Shown in pieces: positions 22,530 through 30,875 of a stretch of DNA of 37,743 nucleotides; within the stretch, counting starts at the first letter, position 1, and each line of letters begins with the position of its first letter. The stretch is from DAHVFY01 sp040388665 (GTDB lineage Bacteria > Chlamydiota > Chlamydiia > Chlamydiales > Rhabdochlamydiaceae): assembly GCA_040388665.1 (NCBI GenBank), contig JAZKBL010000017.1, positions 1 through 37,743 of the forward strand. Reading direction: 5' to 3'. Below the pieces are notes generated by a model, which ran no database searches, was not told the DNA's origin, and saw nothing but the letters and a program-made list of their open reading frames with translations. The position numbers and the translations under genes were made by a program.

Positions 22530-23138
22530 ATGTCTATCATTAATGATTCAGTTTCACAAAATAGTCATGTTTTTCATACAAGTACAGCACTACATGAAAA
22601 AACAATTGTAAAAAAACCTTGCGACTGGCAGCTCAAAGCGTTAGTTATAGGAGCTGTCGCGTTAGCAGTGATTGCTTTGATTGTGAAAGCCTTTGCTATT
22701 TTCATTCCACTTGGATTTTTTATCGCTACAGCATGCGCGGTAGGAAGCCTTGCATTGGGAGTTTGCGCACTCATTAAAGCCTTGCTTGAATGTTGTGGAT
22801 CCAAAGGCAATAGTTCTACAAGTTTTCATAAGTTCCGCAACATACAACCTCTGCATAGTCACAGGAATCAAAGCGGATGGGGTGTAAGCCAAGGAAATGA
22901 TCACTCATCATCGTCTTCTTTGCTTGCTTGTCTTTGCGGTTGCGTTGGTGGCTGTCTTGCAGCTCTTTGCTCAGGCGGAGGCGGAAGTTCTGGTGTAAGA
23001 ACTAGTGGCCCTCAGAGTAACTATGGAAATCCTGTTAATCAAGCAGGCTTGAATAACCGAGCTCCTCAAAGTGGCTTTGGTGTCAATCCCCAAGGCAACA
23101 ACCAAGATAGAAGAAAAAGCGGTTGGGGACAGAATTGA
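22530..23138 (+). CDS. Putative inclusion-membrane (Inc-like) protein
   Basis: This 202-residue protein has no signal peptide. Residues about 36-86 form two hydrophobic segments joined by a short turn (ALVIGAVALAVIALIVKAFA, then IFIPLGFFIATACAVGSLAL). This bilobed pattern is the hallmark of chlamydial Inc proteins, which type III secretion places in the host vacuole membrane with both ends facing the host cytosol. A second, Cys/Gly-rich hydrophobic patch lies near residues 131-152 (LLACLCGCVGGCLAALCSGG). The C-terminal 50 residues are low-complexity Gly/Asn/Gln/Ser with repeated SGWG / SGFG words. GGAG lies upstream of the ATG, 14 bp after the exported protein gene. Inc proteins are defined by shape, not sequence, so this is a structural inference. 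Confidence 0.65.
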   Translation: MSIINDSVSQNSHVFHTSTALHEKTIVKKPCDWQLKALVIGAVALAVIALIVKAFAIFIPLGFFIATACAVGSLALGVCALIKALLECCGSKGNSSTSFHKFRNIQPLHSHRNQSGWGVSQGNDHSSSSSLLACLCGCVGGCLAALCSGGGGSSGVRTSGPQSNYGNPVNQAGLNNRAPQSGFGVNPQGNNQDRRKSGWGQN

Positions 23139-23209
23139 ACTTTCTTTGAAAAAAAAAGCAGCTATGATATCGTTGTCAACGAATCTCTAACAAAATTGAG
23201 GTGTGATTT

Positions 23210-23314
23210 ATGGGTAAATCTAAAGACGCTAAAAAAGAAGAAAAGAAAAAACCTGCTAAAACTGCTAAAGAAAAAAAGGCAGCAAAGCAAGAAAAGAAAA
23301 AATCTAAAGGTTAA
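23210..23314 (+). CDS. Lys-rich 34-residue peptide
   Basis: A short open frame, MGKSKDAKKEEKKKPAKTAK continuing to KKSKG, encodes 34 residues of which 16 are lysine and the rest mainly Ala and Glu. GAGGTG lies 7 nt before the ATG and a perfect-looking terminator follows, which supports real expression. The composition is like the tails of histone H1-like proteins used by Chlamydiae for nucleoid packing (Hc1/Hc2), but no full domain is present. It could bind nucleic acid or ribosomes by charge. Confidence 0.55.
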   Translation: MGKSKDAKKEEKKKPAKTAKEKKAAKQEKKKSKG

Positions 23315-23320
23315 TTTTAA

Positions 23321-23368
23321 AGTCGAGTAGAAAAGAATAAAGCTCTCTTCTATTCGACTCTATTTTTC
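23321..23368 (+). terminator. Terminator after the Lys-rich peptide gene
   Basis: AGTCGAGTAGAA (23321-23332) pairs with TTCTATTCGACT (ending at 23359) with one G-T pair, followed by CTATTTTT. It could also serve the convergent gene that ends at 23394. Confidence 0.75.
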
Positions 23369-23393
23369 AATTCACTTCGGTATGTGCTTTGGA

Positions 23394-24893
23394 TTAGTTT
23401 GGTCTTTGCTCTAATTTACAAGTAATCCTATTGAAATAAGGCAAACATCTATCTAGTAAGTTCAAAAACTTTTCAGCTATAATAATCGAAGTGTTTTTTT
23501 GCTCAGAAGGATTAAAGACTTCTTGCTCCGGGTTAAGACAAAGTGATTCAGTATCATTAGCAATATCAGCGCCTTTTCCATCCGCTAAAGATTGAATAGG
23601 GTAGCGAATTTTAAATCCTAAATTATTTACATCTCTTATAAGATCAAAATTCATTGAAAGTCCCGCAGTTTTTGCCATCTCATCAAGATGGTGTCCTTTA
23701 ACACAACCTCGAACGAAGGAAGGATTATTATTTTTATACAAAACACTTCGCAAACCATTTTCTATACTTTCATGAATCTGTAACAAACTCCATGTCGTCC
23801 ATAGAGCAAATTCCATATGATCTGTAGCTGTATTCCATTCATTTAACGATGCTTTTAGCATAGTTAAAGCTGATTTTGTTTGTTTTAAACAAATTGCTAA
23901 GTCTGTATTACAGTTGTTTCTGCAATTATTTTTAATAATATTTTCAATTCTTGAAATATGATTGTTGATTATATTCACAAAAATTTCAGTCTTTTCTTTG
24001 ATAGATGCAACTGATTCACAATTTCGATATGAAAAATAAGAATTTGTAACCACCTCTAATGAATTAACAATTAATTCTTGATTGGGGAAATAATCTGTCG
24101 GGTATTTTAACAATTCTGCCCCACATCTGACAGCAGAATCAAAAATATCTTTAACCAGAGAATGAAAATTAAAGCTGGGTGTTCCTTCAGATAAATTAAT
24201 AAATTCCTCAACAAGTAAAGGAATGTTATCTCTAAATCTTTGTGTTTTTTGATGAGAATGAAAATAACGGGTCCAATTGCTAGCATCAAACAATAAATTT
24301 ATTGCTACAGAATCAGACATCTCTTTTAATTCCTCATTTTGTATGAGAGCTATTAAATTATGCGTGTCATATTTGTATAATGATTGAAATTGGCAAACTT
24401 GTTCTAAAAATTTATGAGCAAAAGCTGTCAGCGCATTCAAAGCATTGAGCTGAAATTCGCTAGAAAGAAACGTGCCTTGTTTTTTTTCTAATGATCTATA
24501 AAGACAAAGCATTTTTTCAAAATGCATTATCGCTTGCGATAAATTTATGTTGTTTTCATTATGGTTTTTTATTGTATATAACCAGTTAAGAAAACTTATA
24601 TCCCCTTCAGGATGTGGTATAGTATTCTCAATGCTCACATTTACAAACCGTATTGGATAATTAGAAAGAAGACTCATGACTGATTGTTCCCGTTTTGGAA
24701 TAATCGGTGCTGGAATATACAGTTTTCTTTTAGAAACAGAGTCTACTAGTTCTTCTTGTGATCTAGAAGCTAATGAATCATATTCCTCTATTTTTTGTTT
24801 TTTAAGCACCTGGTTTTGTAATTCATCCGCACTTCTTTTATTTTGAGAATAAATGTATTCATCTGATTTACAGTTGTTTATATAATTTGACAT
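23394..24893 (-). CDS. AT-rich orphan protein, candidate secreted effector
   Basis: I do not recognise this 499-residue protein. It has no signal peptide or membrane segment. The first 75 residues are polar and probably disordered, with a basic cluster QVLKKQKIEEY that could act as a nuclear localisation signal in a host. The rest is helical and rich in Asn, Leu, Ser and Ile, for example LVEEFINLSEGTPSFNFHSL and FVNIINNHISRIENIIKNN. Composition and codon use (strongly A/T-ending, Asn-rich) differ from its neighbours and resemble the 10386-11462 gene, suggesting transfer or effector-type evolution. It has a near-consensus promoter and stands alone between convergent and co-directional genes. 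Confidence 0.7.
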   Translation of the reverse strand: MSNYINNCKSDEYIYSQNKRSADELQNQVLKKQKIEEYDSLASRSQEELVDSVSKRKLYIPAPIIPKREQSVMSLLSNYPIRFVNVSIENTIPHPEGDISFLNWLYTIKNHNENNINLSQAIMHFEKMLCLYRSLEKKQGTFLSSEFQLNALNALTAFAHKFLEQVCQFQSLYKYDTHNLIALIQNEELKEMSDSVAINLLFDASNWTRYFHSHQKTQRFRDNIPLLVEEFINLSEGTPSFNFHSLVKDIFDSAVRCGAELLKYPTDYFPNQELIVNSLEVVTNSYFSYRNCESVASIKEKTEIFVNIINNHISRIENIIKNNCRNNCNTDLAICLKQTKSALTMLKASLNEWNTATDHMEFALWTTWSLLQIHESIENGLRSVLYKNNNPSFVRGCVKGHHLDEMAKTAGLSMNFDLIRDVNNLGFKIRYPIQSLADGKGADIANDTESLCLNPEQEVFNPSEQKNTSIIIAEKFLNLLDRCLPYFNRITCKLEQRPN

Positions 24894-24929
24894 TTTAACA
24901 CCATTTTAATATTAATTGTTATTTTAAAA

Positions 24930-24957
24930 ATTATAACATATAATTTAATTATTTCAA
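24930..24957 (-). promoter_or_regulatory. Near-consensus promoter of the AT-rich orphan gene
   Basis: On the minus strand TTGAAA (24957-24952) and a perfect TATAAT (24935-24930) are 16 bp apart. The start codon at 24893 lies about 30 nt beyond the expected transcription start. Confidence 0.65.
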
Positions 24958-25034
24958 TTACGTTTTATTTTATTATTGTTTTTACAAAGATAATACACTA
25001 TATTAGAATCAGTTACGCGTTTAGAATTTTCACC

Positions 25035-26303
25035 TTATAAAGCTAAAAACAAAAAGGGGATTTCCATTTCGTGGCGTGTGAGACCGCCATGGGCTCCATA
25101 GAAATGTTGTTCAAAATGATGTTTTTTATACCACCAAACCCCTTCCCCCTCATGGGGTAGGATGACGAGATTGCCAACCCGATTAAGAAAGGTTTCTGTT
25201 GGGTTTTTTGTTCCAAAAAAACCTTGTTGGATCAGATCTTCTGTTAAAACAATGCGGGCTTTGTCTTTTAAGAGCGCCGTAAGAATATCTTTCACCTCGT
25301 GTAGGCGCTCTTCTTGAATATGGAGAAAGAAGTCGCGGCAAGAACCTGCAGGCGCAAGAGGGTCTCCATCCCTGTTCTTTTTTAAATATCTTTCAATATC
25401 AGGAAATTCTTTATTTAAATAAAACGTAGATGCTGGATCTACAGGAACCATTCCATGATCTGCTGTAACAAGACAAGCAACTTTTTTATCTTTGCACTGC
25501 AGCTGTTTCCAGAAAAATTCTTCTACTTGCTGCCAAAAAAGAGCGACTGTTGTTTCAAATTGAGAGCTGTCAATCCCATGTCTATGTCCTGCGGCGTCGA
25601 TCTCTCCGAAATAGCTATAGATGTATTTTTTTGTGCCATCATTTTTACAGCTAAGGTCTGCAAGATTACTAAGCGCTTCTTTTGTGGAAGTAAAAGGAAC
25701 TTGGATTGCGCCTTTAAACATCGCAGAAGAATAAGGAGAATGCGCAATGCTTGCATTTTGCATCACATATGAAGTGATCCCTTCTTTAGAAAGGTTTTCA
25801 TAAAACGTATGTTTGGGATAAAAGTTTTCTGTAGCAACGCCCGATTCTTTTAAAGTTCCTGGATTATGGTCTCCGGCAAAAGAAAATAAAAGTGGGGCAA
25901 TCATCCTATCGACTAAAGGCTCGTAATAAAACCACTCGTACACGCCGCTTTCGCCAACTAGAAGATCTGTATTGATACAGGTCACATGAGCTGCTGTTGT
26001 TGATGGGAACTGAGAGGTCAGTTTTGAAACGATCCCCTGATTAACAAAGCGCATTAGAAAAGGAAAACGCTCTTTATATTTTTCAAAAAAACGCCAACCA
26101 AATCCGTCAACAAAAATGAGAATAACAAGATCATAGGAGCTCCCTTCTGTTGTCTCTTCGGGGAGCCTTTCCCCTTCTTTTCCTGTTAGTAAATGTTTAA
26201 TCGTTTGAGGAATTCGAGAAAAACAGTAAGATTCGTAAAGAGGGCGGCACATGCCCTCTGTTGAGTTTTTTTGAATTGCAAGCAAAGATCTTTCGTTAAT
26301 CAA
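25035..26303 (-). CDS. Type I phosphodiesterase/nucleotide pyrophosphatase-family protein
   Basis: The protein (422 residues) belongs to the alkaline phosphatase superfamily. Metal and catalytic positions are visible in order: Asp in LVILIFVDGFGWRFF, the nucleophile Thr in SQFPSTTAAHVTCI, Asp and His in SYFGEIDAAGHRHGID, Asp-His in LVTADHGMVPVD, and the last His in YGAHGGLTRHEMEIPFLFL. It should hydrolyse a phosphodiester or pyrophosphate bond with two bound metals; the substrate cannot be read from sequence. No convincing signal peptide is present, so it is probably cytoplasmic. The frame begins with TTG at 26303; an ATG at 26252 gives a protein 17 residues shorter and loses no motif. It is divergent from the permease gene. 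Confidence 0.85.
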   Translation of the reverse strand: MINERSLLAIQKNSTEGMCRPLYESYCFSRIPQTIKHLLTGKEGERLPEETTEGSSYDLVILIFVDGFGWRFFEKYKERFPFLMRFVNQGIVSKLTSQFPSTTAAHVTCINTDLLVGESGVYEWFYYEPLVDRMIAPLLFSFAGDHNPGTLKESGVATENFYPKHTFYENLSKEGITSYVMQNASIAHSPYSSAMFKGAIQVPFTSTKEALSNLADLSCKNDGTKKYIYSYFGEIDAAGHRHGIDSSQFETTVALFWQQVEEFFWKQLQCKDKKVACLVTADHGMVPVDPASTFYLNKEFPDIERYLKKNRDGDPLAPAGSCRDFFLHIQEERLHEVKDILTALLKDKARIVLTEDLIQQGFFGTKNPTETFLNRVGNLVILPHEGEGVWWYKKHHFEQHFYGAHGGLTRHEMEIPFLFLAL

Positions 26304-26369
26304 CTGTTTTCCATGTGATTTTTATCTTACCTTTATTTAAAATGTGCCATACATAAGGAGTAATCATAT

Positions 26370-27791
26370 ATGCGACAACTAAAAACATTAACCGTTTTCA
26401 GCCTTGCCATGATCAACGTCGCCGCAATCGGCAGCGTAAAAAATTGGCCTCTTACTGCTGAATATGGTTTTTCCGCTGTCTTTTTTTTAATTCTAGCAGC
26501 TTTGACATTCTTTTTTCCAGTATCTCTTATCGCTGCAGAGCTTGCAACGGCCTGGCCAAAGCGTGGAGGGGTTTTTGTTTGGGTCAAAGAAGCTTTTGGA
26601 CATAGAACGGGCTTTCTTGCAATCTGGCTGCTCTGGGTAGAAAATGTGATCTGGTATCCTACAATCCTCTCATTCATTGCGGCAACGTTAGCCTATGCTT
26701 TTGCTCCATCACTTGCTGATAATAAGTTGTACACTCTAACTGTTGTTTTAGTGACTTTTTGGGGCTCGACCCTTCTTAATCTTCGAGGAATGCGCACATC
26801 AAGTATTGTAAGCACTATCGGAAGCGTCTGCGGTACATTCGTGCCAGGACTTCTGATCATTGGCCTTGGAGCTGCTTGGTACTTTTCAGGTAACCCCATC
26901 CAAATTACGTTTTCTCTCGACACGTTCATACCCAATATGACAAGCCCGGATCAGATGGTGTTTTTTACGGGGGTACTCCTGTCTTTCGCAGGGATGGAAA
27001 TGTCCGCAATCCACGCGCGCGATGTTCAGAATCCTCGAAAAGATTATCCAAAAGCGATTTTTCTTTCAGTCATTTTTATTTTAGGTCTTTCCATTTTAGG
27101 AGTCTTAGCAATCGCTATGGTTGTGCCGCAGTCAGAAATTAGTCTTGTTGCCGGATCGATTCAGGCATTTCATTATCTTGTTGATGCCTACCACCTCTCT
27201 TGGTTAACACCTCTTATCGCACTTTTTCTGGCTTTTGGAGCAGCAGGTTCCGTTGCTACGTGGACGCTCGGCCCTGTTAAAGGTCTTTTAGCTGCTGCAG
27301 AAGATGGCGATTTACCCCCTATTTGTAGAAGCGTTAACAGTAAAGGGATGCCCTCTATCATGATGATCATTCAAGCGTGCATCGTTACTGTGCTTTCCAT
27401 GCTTTTTCTTTTTGCGCCAAGCGTCAGTAGTGGATTTTGGATACTCACAGCACTTGTTTCTCAAATTTATCTCATCATGTATTTGTTGATGTTCGCAGCT
27501 GCGATTAAGCTCCGCTACAAACATCCGCGCATTGAAAGACCCTACCGAATTCCTGGAGGAAACTTAGGCATGTGGGTGATTGCCGGTATCGGCATCCTCG
27601 CTTCTCTTTTTGCTCTTTTTGTAGGTTTTTTCCCGCCGGTCCAGCTTCCTGTAAAAAGTCCCTTCCTTTATGTACTTTTCCTTGTGAGCGGCCTTATTAT
27701 CGCATGTGTCATTCCTTCAATAATTCTTCTGTTAAAAAAACCTGAATGGGCGCATCCTCTAAGCCATGAAAAACAACACGCAGATGAATGA
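26370..27791 (+). CDS. APC-superfamily amino-acid permease/antiporter
   Basis: This 473-residue membrane protein has about 12 hydrophobic segments and the APC fold signature in the first one, VFSLAMINVAAIGSVKNWPL, then LIAAELATAWPKRGGVFVWV. That block and the later FTGVLLSFAGMEMSAIHARD followed by VQNPRKDYPKAI resemble the glutamate/GABA-antiporter (GadC/XasA-like) branch. It probably imports or exchanges amino acids across the inner membrane, a typical need of an intracellular bacterium. AAGGAG precedes the ATG. The 3' end overlaps the methyltransferase gene by 26 bp in another frame. The substrate is not determined. Confidence 0.88.
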   Translation: MRQLKTLTVFSLAMINVAAIGSVKNWPLTAEYGFSAVFFLILAALTFFFPVSLIAAELATAWPKRGGVFVWVKEAFGHRTGFLAIWLLWVENVIWYPTILSFIAATLAYAFAPSLADNKLYTLTVVLVTFWGSTLLNLRGMRTSSIVSTIGSVCGTFVPGLLIIGLGAAWYFSGNPIQITFSLDTFIPNMTSPDQMVFFTGVLLSFAGMEMSAIHARDVQNPRKDYPKAIFLSVIFILGLSILGVLAIAMVVPQSEISLVAGSIQAFHYLVDAYHLSWLTPLIALFLAFGAAGSVATWTLGPVKGLLAAAEDGDLPPICRSVNSKGMPSIMMIIQACIVTVLSMLFLFAPSVSSGFWILTALVSQIYLIMYLLMFAAAIKLRYKHPRIERPYRIPGGNLGMWVIAGIGILASLFALFVGFFPPVQLPVKSPFLYVLFLVSGLIIACVIPSIILLLKKPEWAHPLSHEKQHADE

Positions 27792-28515
27792 TAGCTGGAA
27801 TAGCTACGACAAGACAGTAGGTGCGACCGGTCATTACTACCATCAGCACCTTATACTTCCTAAAGCACTGGAATTGTTAGCTTTACGTAAAACAAACTTA
27901 AGCCTTCTAGATCTTGGCTGCGGTCAAGGTGTACTTGCACGCCATCTTCCTGAAAAAGTTAACTACGTAGGCATCGATGCTTCTGCCTCTCTCATCCGCG
28001 CGGCACGTAAGTATAGCAAGCATAAATTCATCACGGCAGATGTTTCAGAGCCTCTTAAATTAGAAAAAAAAGACTTTACACATGTGACACTAATTCTTGC
28101 TCTTCAAAATATCAAAGACCCTCTGCCCGTTCTCATCAATGCTGCAAACCATCTAAAACAAGGCGGCAAACTCCTTATTGTGCTGAATCATCCCTGCTTC
28201 CGCATCCCTCGTCAGTCTAGTTGGGGTATCGACGAATCTAAAAAAACACAATACCGAAGAATTGACAGATACTTCACTCCCCTAGAAATCTCCATCCAGA
28301 TGCGCCCGAGCCAGAATGATGCCGCTACAGAGACAAGATCCTATCACCATCCCCTATCTTCTTATTGTCTTTGGCTTAAAGAAGCTGGGTTTTGTATTGA
28401 AGTTATGGAAGAATGGTGTTCTGACAAAAAAAGTACAGGCAAGATGGCTGCCATGGAAAACAGGGCCCGTCAAGAGTTCCCCTTATTTCTTACCCTCTTA
28501 GCTCGTAAAAACTAG
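27766..28515 (+). CDS. Class I SAM-dependent methyltransferase
   Basis: The Rossmann motif I is LSLLDLGCGQGVLARHLPEK (about residues 44-63), followed by motif II YVGIDASASLI, then FITADVSEP and the post-motif VTLILALQNIKDPLPVLINA with LKQGGKLLIVLNHP. The 249-residue protein is a single domain, so it methylates a small molecule, a quinone or a protein; nothing here decides which. The N-terminal WNSYDKTVGATGHYYHQHLI is a useful block for finding relatives. Its ATG at 27766 lies inside the permease gene; an ATG at 27784 is an alternative. Tight overlap suggests translational coupling. Confidence 0.88.
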   Translation: MKNNTQMNDSWNSYDKTVGATGHYYHQHLILPKALELLALRKTNLSLLDLGCGQGVLARHLPEKVNYVGIDASASLIRAARKYSKHKFITADVSEPLKLEKKDFTHVTLILALQNIKDPLPVLINAANHLKQGGKLLIVLNHPCFRIPRQSSWGIDESKKTQYRRIDRYFTPLEISIQMRPSQNDAATETRSYHHPLSSYCLWLKEAGFCIEVMEEWCSDKKSTGKMAAMENRARQEFPLFLTLLARKN

Positions 28516-28573
28516 TGTTATTTGATGTTATGTTTTATCATCTACGAATAGACACAATTTAAAAGATTTTCTT

Positions 28574-30406
28574 ATGTGCGGCATTTTTTGTTACATTGGT
28601 CCTCGTAATTCTGCAAAGGTATGCATTGACGGTCTAAAACGTCTTGAATACCGAGGCTATGATTCAGCCGGAATTGCGGGCATTTATATGGGAAAAATTC
28701 TCTCTCATCGAGAGATAGGTAATGTCCAAGCGCTAAAAAACGCCTTTGATGAACAGCCTCTGCCTCTTGATGTAGCTATCGCGCATACGCGCTGGGCAAC
28801 TCATGGTAAACCTTCCAAAGAAAACGCACATCCTCATCTTGATGAATCAGAAAGCATCGCTGTTGTTCATAATGGAATTATCGAAAACCATGCAGCATTG
28901 CGGACCATGCTCAAAGAAAAAGGATTTTCTTTTAAATCAGATACGGATACTGAAGTAATCGCCCAACTCATTGCTCATTTTTATGAAGGAGATATCTTAA
29001 ATGCTGTGCAAAAAACACTCACGCTTCTTCAAGGTTTTTGGGGCATTGCTGTCATCCATAAAGATCATCCAGAAAAAATCATCGCTGCTGCAAGAGAAAA
29101 CCCGATAGCAATTGGACTCTGTAGTAAAAGACACGAGGCCTATGTGTCCTCAGATGCAAACGCTTTTCAAGCGCAAGACCTTGATGTGCTTTTTTTACAT
29201 AATGATGAGATCGCCGTCATTACACGTGAAAGCGTTGATGTTTTCGATCAAAGCACAATGCCTGTAAGTAAGGAAATTCAAAGGATTGAAGGAGAAAAGA
29301 GCCCTATTTCAAAAAATGGATTTGAACATTTTATGCTCAAAGAAATTTTTGAACAGCCTCAAACCATTCAGCAAGCATTTCAAGGAAGGCTCATTGAAGA
29401 TTTTGGTACAGCAGAGTTTTAGCAATTCTCTCTCTCAACAAAAGAGCTTTTATCCGTACGCCGCATTCTCATTTTAGCTTGTGGCGGCTCCTGGCATGCA
29501 GGATGTATCGCAGCATCCCTTCTTGAAGATATCGCAAGGATTCCGACCCAAGCAGAAATCGCTTCAGAATTTCGCTATAGAAACCCTATCGTCTCTGAAG
29601 ATACGCTTGTCATCGCCATCAGTCAATCTGGAGAAACTCTCGATACCATCGCTGCTGTGCGCGAAGTAAAAGCTAAAGGCGCTAAAGTTATTGGAATTTG
29701 TAATGTGCGTAACTCAACACTTACAAGGGAAGCTGACGCAACGATTTTTTTAAGAGCTGGAATTGAAATTAGTGTATGCTCCACAAAAGCCCTTACAAGC
29801 CAGATCACCGTACTCTCCCTTTTTACACTTCTTATGGCACGTCTGCGCCATATGAATAAAGAGGAAGGACGCGCTTTTCTTCGAGAATTACAAAGACTCC
29901 CAACTGTTGTCGAATATGTCTTACGTCAAAAAGACATCATTGAAGCTCTTGCGAAAAAGTATGCTTCCTTTGAGAATTTTTTCTTCTTGGGTCGTCATTA
30001 CATGTACCCAACAAGCCTTGAGGGCGCGCTAAAACTTAAAGAAATCAGCTACATCAACGCCGTCGGCTATCCAGCAGGAGAAATGAAACACGGACCGATC
30101 GCTCTTATCGATTCAAAACTAGCTGTTGTCGGCATGTGCGGAAATAGACGCACTTACGACAAAATGCTCAGCAACCTGATGGAAGTCAAAGCGCGCGGAG
30201 GCATACTCCTCGCTTTTGCGCCAGAAGGCGCTTTAGAAATCGATACAATCGCAGACGATGTCCTCTATCTCCCCCATATTTCGGACGAGCTCAGCCCAAT
30301 TCCCTACACCGTTGCAAGCCAACTTCTAGCCTACTACATCGCCAAAGAGCGCGGCACAGAAATCGATCAGCCCCGCAACCTCGCCAAATCCGTCACCGTC
30401 GAATAG
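28574..30406 (+). pseudogene. glmS: Glucosamine-6-phosphate synthase (glmS) with one in-frame amber stop
   Basis: GlmS makes glucosamine-6-phosphate from fructose-6-phosphate and glutamine, the first step to UDP-GlcNAc for LPS and peptidoglycan. The 611-codon frame has full-length family coverage. The N-terminal glutaminase domain starts at the mature Cys (MCGIFCYIG) and holds HTRWATHGKPSKENAHPH. The two SIS isomerase domains follow with ILILACGGSWHAG, VIAISQSGETLDT, CSTKALTSQ, YPTSLEGALKLKEISY and the end DQPRNLAKSVTVE. A TAG at 29420-29422 (codon 283) falls in the linker, just before the first SIS domain. The frame is otherwise uninterrupted. No credible restart is visible: the first GTG, at 29657, would delete part of the first SIS core. 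Either the gene is newly broken, the base is an error, or the stop is read through. Confidence 0.9.
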
Positions 30407-30457
30407 TCTTTTTTATAAATGAGGTTAAAAACTCCATCAGCGAGAGAGGAAGAGCAG

Positions 30458-30481
30458 AGTTCTATTGCAAAGTTAAAAAAA
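30458..30481 (+). repeat. 24-bp direct repeat, left copy, flanking the toxin cassette
   Basis: It begins AGTTCTATTGCAAAGTTA and ends in an A run, and is identical over 24 bp to 33053-33076. The core resembles, from memory, the terminal repeat of IS6-family elements (GTTCTGTTGCAAAGTT). Confidence 0.85.
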
Positions 30482-30494
30482 TGACAAACTGTTT
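30475..30494 (+). repeat. 20-bp duplicate of an immunity-gene segment, downstream copy
   Basis: AAAAAAATGACAAACTGTTT occurs here, just beyond the immunity gene stop, and again at 30717-30736 inside that gene. It overlaps the end of the 24-bp direct repeat. Confidence 0.8.
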
Positions 30495-30500
30495 ATGCAT

Positions 30501-30866
30501 CTACTCACTCCGATAGTTAAAAGCTTCCAAAACCTCTTTTGCCATTTCGGTAATTCTTGTCCATTCAGAAGTATCTATAAAATCCTTCTCAAGATATTCC
30601 CTCTCATCTGAATCAGCAAAGGCTTCAAATTCATCGTGAAATTTTTTTAGCAACTGATATTGATCTTCTGAAATTTTATAATCTTTATATTTTGCCAAAA
30701 TAGGGTTACCGTCATCAAAAAAATGACAAACTGTTTCAGTAAAATCATCGCATTCAGGACCCTCACCTCGAATCCAAATCCTTTCCTGATATTTTTTATC
30801 GGATATATGGAGTATATTTTTAAGAAATTCATCTAAAATATACTCTCTGTCTTCATCTGTTAACAT
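30501..30866 (-). CDS. Putative immunity protein of the adjacent toxin
   Basis: I do not recognise the family. The 121-residue protein is small, soluble, acidic and helical (MLTDEDREYILDEFLKNILH, then ECDDFTETVCHFFDDGNP and ending VLEAFNYRSE). Size, acidity and absence of a signal peptide fit an antitoxin/immunity protein that binds a basic toxin domain. It begins 9 bp after the stop of the toxin-like gene on the same strand, the usual order in polymorphic toxin operons. An AGGGA near the end of the toxin gene may serve as its ribosome site, which would link its translation to the toxin. The assignment depends on context, not homology. Confidence 0.55.
   Translation of the reverse strand: MLTDEDREYILDEFLKNILHISDKKYQERIWIRGEGPECDDFTETVCHFFDDGNPILAKYKDYKISEDQYQLLKKFHDEFEAFADSDEREYLEKDFIDTSEWTRITEMAKEVLEAFNYRSE
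30717..30736 (+). repeat. 20-bp duplicate, copy within the immunity gene
   Basis: It is identical to 30475-30494. On the coding strand it covers the codons for TVCHFF. Confidence 0.8.
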
Positions 30867-30875
30867 CGCAATTTA

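Noticed and set aside
23369..23383. Treating the 15-bp AATTCACTTCGGTAT match as a proven repeat family
   Set aside because: About one 15-mer match is expected by chance in a window of this size, so it is mentioned only in support of the 17231-17286 palindrome.
28516..28573. glmS riboswitch/ribozyme upstream of glmS
   Set aside because: The intergenic gap is only 58 bp, too short for the ribozyme, and no matching structure is visible.
29420..29428. Viral-type read-through context UAG-CAA-UU at the glmS stop
   Set aside because: The match to the tobamovirus pattern is partial (third base of the second codon differs) and that mechanism is not known in bacteria.
29657..30406. Separate isomerase-only protein made from an internal start
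   Set aside because: The first available start codon (GTG 29657) would remove the first part of the SIS fold, and no ribosome site precedes it.
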